Of a DNA stretch of 64,000 bases, positions 59,053-64,000 are shown in pieces. Made by a program: the position numbers and the translations under genes. The stretch's first letter is position 1, and every line of letters begins with the position of its first letter. This stretch comes from Thalassospira lucentensis (GTDB lineage Bacteria > Pseudomonadota > Alphaproteobacteria > Rhodospirillales > Thalassospiraceae). Location of the stretch: NCBI RefSeq assembly GCF_011806425.1, contig NZ_JAATOV010000001.1, forward strand, positions 434,001 to 498,000. Reading direction: 5' to 3'. The notes under the pieces are model-generated. The model did not search any database, was not told where the DNA came from, and saw nothing but the letters and a program-made list of their open reading frames with translations.

Positions 59053-59427
59053 CGTGATACCCCGTTTATCATTTTCTTGCCATTTAGGTTTGATGAGGAG
59101 GCAAGTTTGACATTTGAGTTACCACGTAACCGGCATTCCGCGAAGAAAAAATGTAATTTTCTCATATATTTCATGCCTTAAACCCCCAATCAAAAATCAG
59201 AGTAATTTAAGTTCCTGCTCCCTTCGAAAATGGGAGATTCTTGTCAAATTACCACCATCGGCAGACAGAAAAGTACCCACATATTCCCCAAACGGCGGAT
59301 GCCCCTTCCGACCCGACCTGTCATATCGATCGGGTGCTGTAATGTAACGGCAATGAATTTATAGGCCTCTTACACTTTAGTAAGGTATCATCGCTATGTC
59401 GGACATGGATTTGTCTTTGGGGGACGG
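59053..59427. other. Divergent intergenic region, no gene recognised
   Basis: About 375 bp between the PAS gene and a small hypothetical gene. An open frame at 59114-59347 has no ribosome site or family character. Promoters for both flanking genes are expected; none could be called with confidence. Confidence 0.4.
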
Positions 59428-59811
59428 ATGCAGCAAGACCTTCGCAATTTTCCATTTCGTGTGGCCATTCACGAGAAACAATCCGCACAAAATGTGCTCG
59501 ATTGGCTCGATAAAAACATCCGCAGCGACCGCTGGACCATGGGCATTCGCAATATTGAACTCCCCCGTTCCGGGCAGTCCGCCCCGTTTGTCGACATGGT
59601 GATTTATTTCGCGCGGCGCGATGACATGGAACTGTTTCGCGAACGCTGGTCGGGCAAAACCCGCGAACGAAAAGTCAAATTACGTGGCCTGCGTGCCGCC
59701 TTTTATGCCCTGTGCCATCCCAAAACCGAAATGATTGCCTACGAGCAAGAAACCGACACAGCCCCCAAACGCATCCGGCCGGGCGATAAGGAAACATCCA
59801 TCAAAAAATGA
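59428..59811 (+). CDS. Hypothetical protein
   Basis: A 127-residue basic, cytoplasmic-looking protein: RVAIHEKQSAQNVLDWLDKN, then FVDMVIYFARRDDMELFRERW, with a Lys/Arg-rich C-terminus. No signal or membrane segment and no family recognised. ATG 59428 has GGGGGA very close upstream (3-nt spacing), so the start is plausible but not certain; an ATG in another frame at 59396 gives a shadow reading. Single gene, with a shared terminator downstream. Confidence 0.55.
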   Translation: MQQDLRNFPFRVAIHEKQSAQNVLDWLDKNIRSDRWTMGIRNIELPRSGQSAPFVDMVIYFARRDDMELFRERWSGKTRERKVKLRGLRAAFYALCHPKTEMIAYEQETDTAPKRIRPGDKETSIKK

Positions 59812-59865
59812 CGGGTGCCCCAACACCTCAGCGCCCTAAAGTGCCAAAGCACTCAAACATCCAAA

Positions 59866-59908
59866 ATCAAAAAACCCCGCGCAACCAAATGCACGGGGTT
59901 TCTATTTT
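59866..59908. terminator. Bidirectional terminator
   Basis: AAACCCCG (59872-59879) pairs with CGGGGTTT (59894-59901), followed by CTATTTT on the plus strand and by TTTTTTGATTTT on the minus strand. Lies between convergent genes. Confidence 0.8.
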
Positions 59909-59938
59909 CAGCCGATCCCAAAGGATCGCGTAGCTGAC

Positions 59939-61021
59939 TTATTTCGGCAGTTCGGCATCAATGCCTTTGACGTACCAGTCCATGCCAAGCAGCATTTCGT
60001 CTGGTGCATCTTCGCCTTCTTTAACGCGAAGCTCGCCTGCCTGATCATAGATCGGGCCACCGAACGGATGGATCTCACCCGATGCGATTTTGGCTTCGGT
60101 TTCTTCGGCCAGTGCTTTTACGTCGTCTGGCATGTTGGTATAGGGCGCCATGTCAACCATGCCGCTTGCGATACCCCCCCAGGTGTCGGTTGACTCCCAG
60201 GTGCCGTCCATGACCGCTTTAGTGCGGGCAACGTAATATTCGTCCCAGTGATCCACAATCGCCGTCAGCTGTGCTTTCGGTGCGAATTTGATCATGTCAG
60301 ATGCCTGACCAATGCCCAAAACGCCACGGTTTTCTGCAACCTGAAGCGGGGCCGGGCTGTCGGTGTGCTGAACCATGATGTCCGCACCCTGATCGATCAG
60401 GGCCTTGGCAGCATCGCCTTCTTTACCCGGATCATACCAGGTGTTTGCCCAAACGATTTTGACTTTAACATCCGGATTTACCGACCATGCGCCGCGCATG
60501 AACGAGTTGATGCCACGGACAACTTCCGGGATCGGGAAGGAACCAACATAACCGATGATGTTGGATTTGGTCATTTTACCGGCGATCACGCCAGCAACAT
60601 AACGGCCTTCATAGAAACGTGCGGCATAGGTCGAAATGTTGTCCGCGCGCTTGTAACCGGTTGCATGTTCGAATTTTACATTCGGGAACTGTTTGGCAAC
60701 CTTTTCGGTCGGGTTCATAAACCCAAACGACGTGGTAAAGATCAGGTTGTGGCCGGTCTGTGCCATCTGACGGATCACACGTTCCGCATCGGCACCTTCT
60801 GGCACGCTTTCGACGTAGCTGGTCGAAACCGCATCACCGAATTCTTTTTCAATTGCCTGACGGCCAATATCGTGACGATAGGACCAGCCATGGTCGCCAA
60901 TCGGGCCGACATAAACGAAACCGACTTTGGCGTCTTCGGCATGGGCAGCACCCATGCCCGATGCGAGTGCACCAACAGCAGCAACCGCCGCCAAAGTGCG
61001 CTTCACGAAACTTGCATTCAT
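59939..61021 (-). CDS. BMP-family ABC transporter substrate-binding protein
   Basis: A 360-residue lipoprotein-like family member (Med/PnrA/BmpA) but with a cleavable signal peptide ending near AAHAED (residue 29). Conserved parts: VGFVYVGPIGDHGWSYRHD, IFTTSFGFMNPTEKVAKQFPN, RFYEGRYVAGVIAGKMTKSN. The family binds purine nucleosides or related compounds. ATG 61021 has GGGAGA upstream. It follows two permease genes and an ATPase gene on the same strand, with a 198-bp gap before it. Purine-type ligand fits nearby puuD. Confidence 0.92.
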   Translation of the reverse strand: MNASFVKRTLAAVAAVGALASGMGAAHAEDAKVGFVYVGPIGDHGWSYRHDIGRQAIEKEFGDAVSTSYVESVPEGADAERVIRQMAQTGHNLIFTTSFGFMNPTEKVAKQFPNVKFEHATGYKRADNISTYAARFYEGRYVAGVIAGKMTKSNIIGYVGSFPIPEVVRGINSFMRGAWSVNPDVKVKIVWANTWYDPGKEGDAAKALIDQGADIMVQHTDSPAPLQVAENRGVLGIGQASDMIKFAPKAQLTAIVDHWDEYYVARTKAVMDGTWESTDTWGGIASGMVDMAPYTNMPDDVKALAEETEAKIASGEIHPFGGPIYDQAGELRVKEGEDAPDEMLLGMDWYVKGIDAELPK

Positions 61022-61055
61022 TACGTAGTCTCCCTGTTAATCAGCAGCTCAGGAT

Positions 61056-61160
61056 TTAAACACATTCCTGTTTGCAATCAATGACGTGTTCGCATGCGAA
61101 CCAAGACTCAGACAAACCGATCAAACCGCTGCCCGGCTTGTGTGAGTTTTGGTTCAACAT
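61056..61160 (-). CDS. Candidate 34-residue small ORF before the BMP gene
   Basis: ATG 61160 lies 6 nt after a GGGGAGGATACC ribosome site, and the frame runs 34 codons (MLNQNSHKPGS...CKQECV) to TAA 61058-61056, ending 34 bp before the BMP start. It has three cysteines in its second half and a perfect 14-bp palindrome within it. It could be a leader peptide, a real small protein, or chance. No family recognised. Confidence 0.4.
   Translation of the reverse strand: MLNQNSHKPGSGLIGLSESWFACEHVIDCKQECV
61088..61101. promoter_or_regulatory. 14-bp perfect palindrome upstream of the BMP gene
   Basis: GTTCGCATGCGAAC is a perfect dyad about 67-80 nt before the BMP start codon, in the gap that follows the permease gene. 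Candidate operator or RNA hairpin. Confidence 0.45.
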
Positions 61161-61219
61161 GGTATCCTCCCCATGGCGCGAACATCGTTTGGCGTGTCCG
61201 GCCACCGGAAAACGACTCG

Positions 61220-62140
61220 TTATTGGGTCGCCCGGAACGCCTGCCCAATACAGGCCGGCGCATTTAGTCTGATTTTCGCACGGTCACTGGAAATAATCAC
61301 CAGAACAATCACGGTCGCCAGGTATGGCAGCATCGACATGAACTGTGACGGCACATGAATGCCCGCCCCTTGCGCATGAAGCTGCATCACAGAAATCAGG
61401 CCAAACATATAGGCGCCTGCCAACAACCGGCCCGGACGCCACGTGGCAAATACAACCAATGCCAGCGCGATCCAGCCACGCCCAGCAGTCATGTTTTCGG
61501 CCCACATCGGGGTATAAGACAGCGACAAATACGCCCCGGCCAAACCCGACATTGCCCCGCCAAACATGGTGGCAAGATACCGGATTTTGATCACCGAATA
61601 CCCAATCGCATTGGCCGAATGATGTGAATCCCCAACCGCCTTAAGGATCAACCCCGCCCGCGTCTTGGTCAGGAAATAGCCAATCCCAACCACAATTGCG
61701 AAGGACAGATAAACAAGGAAATCTTGCCCAAACAAAATCGGGCCAAGGACCGGAATGGAACTAAGCCCCGGAATTGAAAGCGACGGCAGTGGTTGAATGG
61801 CAAAGCCAACAAAACCCGATCCAACAAGGGCGGAAAAACCAACCCCGAAAATCGTCAATGCCAAGCCGGTTGCAACCTGATTGGCCATCAGCGTTAAGGT
61901 CAAAAATGCAAAGATCAATGACATCAACACACCGGCACACATCGCACCAACAATGCCCAGCACTGCCGATCCGGTCGTGGCCGTTACGGCAAAACCGGCA
62001 ATCGCCCCAACCAGCATCATGCCTTCGACGCCAAGGTTCAGCACACCGGACTTTTCCGTGACCAATTCACCCGACGCCGCCAGTAAAAGCGGGGTCGATG
62101 CAGTGATCACCGTCAGAATAAAGGGAACAATCCAATCCAT
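61220..62140 (-). CDS. ABC transporter permease (BMP/nucleoside type, second permease)
   Basis: A 306-residue inner-membrane permease with about eight to nine helices of the RbsC-like family; GVLNLGVEGMMLVGAIAGF near residue 35 and GDSHHSANAIGYSVIKIRYLA are typical of YufQ/NupQ-like nucleoside permeases. Its start shares one base region with the stop of the first permease gene, so the two are coupled. Confidence 0.92.
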   Translation of the reverse strand: MDWIVPFILTVITASTPLLLAASGELVTEKSGVLNLGVEGMMLVGAIAGFAVTATTGSAVLGIVGAMCAGVLMSLIFAFLTLTLMANQVATGLALTIFGVGFSALVGSGFVGFAIQPLPSLSIPGLSSIPVLGPILFGQDFLVYLSFAIVVGIGYFLTKTRAGLILKAVGDSHHSANAIGYSVIKIRYLATMFGGAMSGLAGAYLSLSYTPMWAENMTAGRGWIALALVVFATWRPGRLLAGAYMFGLISVMQLHAQGAGIHVPSQFMSMLPYLATVIVLVIISSDRAKIRLNAPACIGQAFRATQ

Positions 62141-63219
62141 TATGCGGTTCTCCCTTTTGCCGCGATAGAACCGAAACGAACACGGTATTTGGTCAAAACA
62201 TCACACGCCAGCAGGAAGAACAGCAAGATCCCCTGGAACAGGCCGGTCACCGCATTTGGAAGCTGCAAGGTCATCTGGGCCAGTTCCCCACCAAGATAGG
62301 TCAGCGCCATAATCAAACCGCCAAACAAAATGCCCACCGGATGCAAACGCCCCAAAAAGGCAACAATGATCGCGGTAAACCCGTATCCCGGTGAAATTGA
62401 CGATTGCAGCTGCCCAATCGGGCCAGCAACCTCAAACAACCCGGCCAGCCCCGAAAGCCCGCCGCTCAGAAGCAGTGTAAACCAAACCATGCGTTTTTGG
62501 CGGAAACCAACGTGGCGCGCGGCCTGCGGTGCCTTGCCAACCACGCGCAACTGAAAACCAATCACCGATTTTGACAGCAACAACCACCCGGCAAGCACGA
62601 CAAAAACAGCAATCGCTGTGCCCAAATGTACACGTGTACCATCGAAAATCATCGGCAACAGACCCGCATCCGGGAACGGACGTGATTCTGGGAAGTTGAA
62701 CCCTTCGGGATTGCGCCAAGGACCATGCACCAAAAAGCTTAAAAACAGCGTCGCGACATAGGTCAGCATCAAGCTGGTCAGGATTTCATTGGCATTAAAT
62801 CGGGTACGCAACAGGGCGGGAATTGCCCCCCAAAACGCCCCACCAATCGCGCCCAGAACCATCATGGCAGGCAGCAAAAACACGCTGGTACTGTCATAGA
62901 AATAAAGCGCTAACCCACCGCCAAAAATGGCGCCCATGGTTAGCTGCCCTTCGGCACCGATATTCCAAACATTGGCGCGGAACCCCATGGCAAGACCAAT
63001 CGCAATGATCACAAGCGGGGTGGCCTTAACCAACAGCTCGGAAATGCCATAGCTGTTATTGATCGGCAGGATGAAAAAAGTATACAGCGCGTCAAACGGG
63101 TTTTTGCCCATAAAGGCAAAGATGATCCCGCCGACAACCAGCGTCATGATAATTGCCAGAACCGGCGACAGATAAACCATCGCCTGTGAATGCTGACGGC
63201 GCGGTTCAAGCCTGATCAA
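62140..63219 (-). CDS. ABC transporter permease (BMP/nucleoside type, first permease)
   Basis: A 359-residue permease of the YufP/NupP type with about ten helices: GMGKNPFDALYTFFI-like segment FMGKNPFDALYTFF, then LGLAMGFRANVWNIGAEGQL in its usual position. Its start overlaps the end of the ATPase gene by 14 nt. Forms a heterodimer with the second permease by family analogy. Confidence 0.92.
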   Translation of the reverse strand: MIRLEPRRQHSQAMVYLSPVLAIIMTLVVGGIIFAFMGKNPFDALYTFFILPINNSYGISELLVKATPLVIIAIGLAMGFRANVWNIGAEGQLTMGAIFGGGLALYFYDSTSVFLLPAMMVLGAIGGAFWGAIPALLRTRFNANEILTSLMLTYVATLFLSFLVHGPWRNPEGFNFPESRPFPDAGLLPMIFDGTRVHLGTAIAVFVVLAGWLLLSKSVIGFQLRVVGKAPQAARHVGFRQKRMVWFTLLLSGGLSGLAGLFEVAGPIGQLQSSISPGYGFTAIIVAFLGRLHPVGILFGGLIMALTYLGGELAQMTLQLPNAVTGLFQGILLFFLLACDVLTKYRVRFGSIAAKGRTA

Positions 63220-64000
63220 CGCGGCCTCCTGTGGTTAGCGTGTCGTTCGCCGGGGTCGCGGTCCCATCAAGATCATGAAGCCCCCCCATCAACAGACCAA
63301 TTTCTTCAATGGTGACATCGGCCATCGGACGCGGTTTGGACAATTTGCCCTCTGCCATCACAACGACCGAATCACAAATCGCAAAAATCTCGTCGAGGTC
63401 CTGTGAAATCACCAGAACCGCCGTGCCCTTGGCCGCCAAATCAAGCAACGCCTGATGAATGGCACTGGCTGCACCGGCATCCACACCCCAAGTTGGTTGC
63501 GAAATCACCAAAACACCCGGGTCCTGAAGGATTTCACGCCCAACAATAAATTTCTGAAGGTTCCCGCCCGAAAGACTTCCGGCTTCGGCCCCGGAACCCG
63601 TGGTGCGCACATCAAATGTTTTGATGATGTTATCGGCAAATGACCGGGTCGGAACTTCGCGGATCAAGCCATTGGCGGCCAATGCCATGCGGCGAAACGC
63701 GGTCAAAAACCCATTTTCCGACAGGCTCATATCGGGCACCGCCCCATGGCCGTTGCGTTCTTCTGGAACGAATGCCGCGCCAAGGCGACGGCGGCGGCGC
63801 GGTCCAAAATGTGCGACCGATGTGCCATCAATTTTAATCGTATCAGGTGCGCCAAACTGTTCGGTCTCACCGGCCAACGCCTGAAAAAGTTCGTTCTGAC
63901 CATTACCCGCAACCCCAGCAACGCCAAGGATTTCGCCCCCGCGAACGGTCAGATTGACGTCTTTAAGGTCAGTACCAAACTGTTCTTCGCTGGCAAGGGA
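63206..64000 (-). CDS. ABC transporter ATPase (BMP/nucleoside type), N-terminus beyond window
   Basis: The frame is open from the stop at 63206 to the right edge (265 codons), so the start is outside. What is visible is the second ATPase cassette of a tandem ATPase: a degenerate Walker A GVAGNGQNE, signature LSGGNLQKFIVGRE, and Walker B VLVISQPTWGVDAGA with Gln in place of the usual Asp/Glu pair, all typical for YufO/NupO-type second cassettes. First known gene of the transporter set in this window. Confidence 0.92.
   Translation of the reverse strand, partial: SLASEEQFGTDLKDVNLTVRGGEILGVAGVAGNGQNELFQALAGETEQFGAPDTIKIDGTSVAHFGPRRRRRLGAAFVPEERNGHGAVPDMSLSENGFLTAFRRMALAANGLIREVPTRSFADNIIKTFDVRTTGSGAEAGSLSGGNLQKFIVGREILQDPGVLVISQPTWGVDAGAASAIHQALLDLAAKGTAVLVISQDLDEIFAICDSVVVMAEGKLSKPRPMADVTIEEIGLLMGGLHDLDGTATPANDTLTTGGRVDQA

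Noticed and set aside
59114..59347. 77-codon plus-strand frame between the PAS gene and the hypothetical gene
   Set aside because: No ribosome site and no family features; likely chance in an AT-rich spacer.

Overview
The window looks like chromosome of a marine alphaproteobacterium, most likely Rhodospirillales and Thalassospira-like. This is inference from gene content (PrtD/HlyD-type secretion of a giant RTX protein, BioMNY, an urt-ure cluster, PuuD urate hydroxylase, glutathione-dependent formaldehyde oxidation) and moderate GC by eye; no rRNA, tRNA, IS element or CRISPR array was seen.

Region 1 (1-23.8 kb, minus strand) is a type I secretion locus: an ABC exporter with an unusual long C-terminal tail, a membrane-fusion protein, then one uninterrupted RTX reading frame of at least 6,559 codons that runs off the left edge. 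The RTX protein is built from tandem cassettes of nonapeptide repeats, each closed by a non-RTX capping domain (11 copies seen). It also has a ~500-residue Ser/Thr/Asp/Glu/Gly linker near the N-terminus and one ~230-residue non-RTX insertion.

Region 2 (24-39.8 kb) is housekeeping and metabolism: an HNH protein, MarC, an AceE/MdeB-like 2-oxoacid dehydrogenase E1, an orphan binding protein, methionine gamma-lyase divergent from a TyrR-like regulator with three TyrR-box-like sites between them, 3-hydroxybutyrate dehydrogenase, glutathione-dependent formaldehyde oxidation (frmA-fghA), the biotin ECF transporter (bioM, bioN, bioY), and an SRPBCC-ArsR pair with two matching operators.

Region 3 (39.9-51.2 kb, minus strand) is a twelve-gene urea block, urtABCDE then ureDABCEFG, preceded by a good sigma-54 type promoter and closed by a terminator: high-affinity urea uptake feeding urease under probable nitrogen control.

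Region 4 (51.5-64 kb) holds a LysR/Tat-exported metallo-beta-lactamase-fold pair, urate hydroxylase PuuD with a divergent LysR gene, an acetylpolyamine amidohydrolase-type deacetylase, a two-protein Aer-like sensor (PAS protein plus soluble MCP), and a BMP-family (purine nucleoside type) ABC transporter whose ATPase runs off the right edge. With the urea block, PuuD and the BMP transporter suggest purine scavenging through urate and urea to ammonia. A 34-codon ORF with a strong ribosome site lies just before the BMP binding-protein gene.
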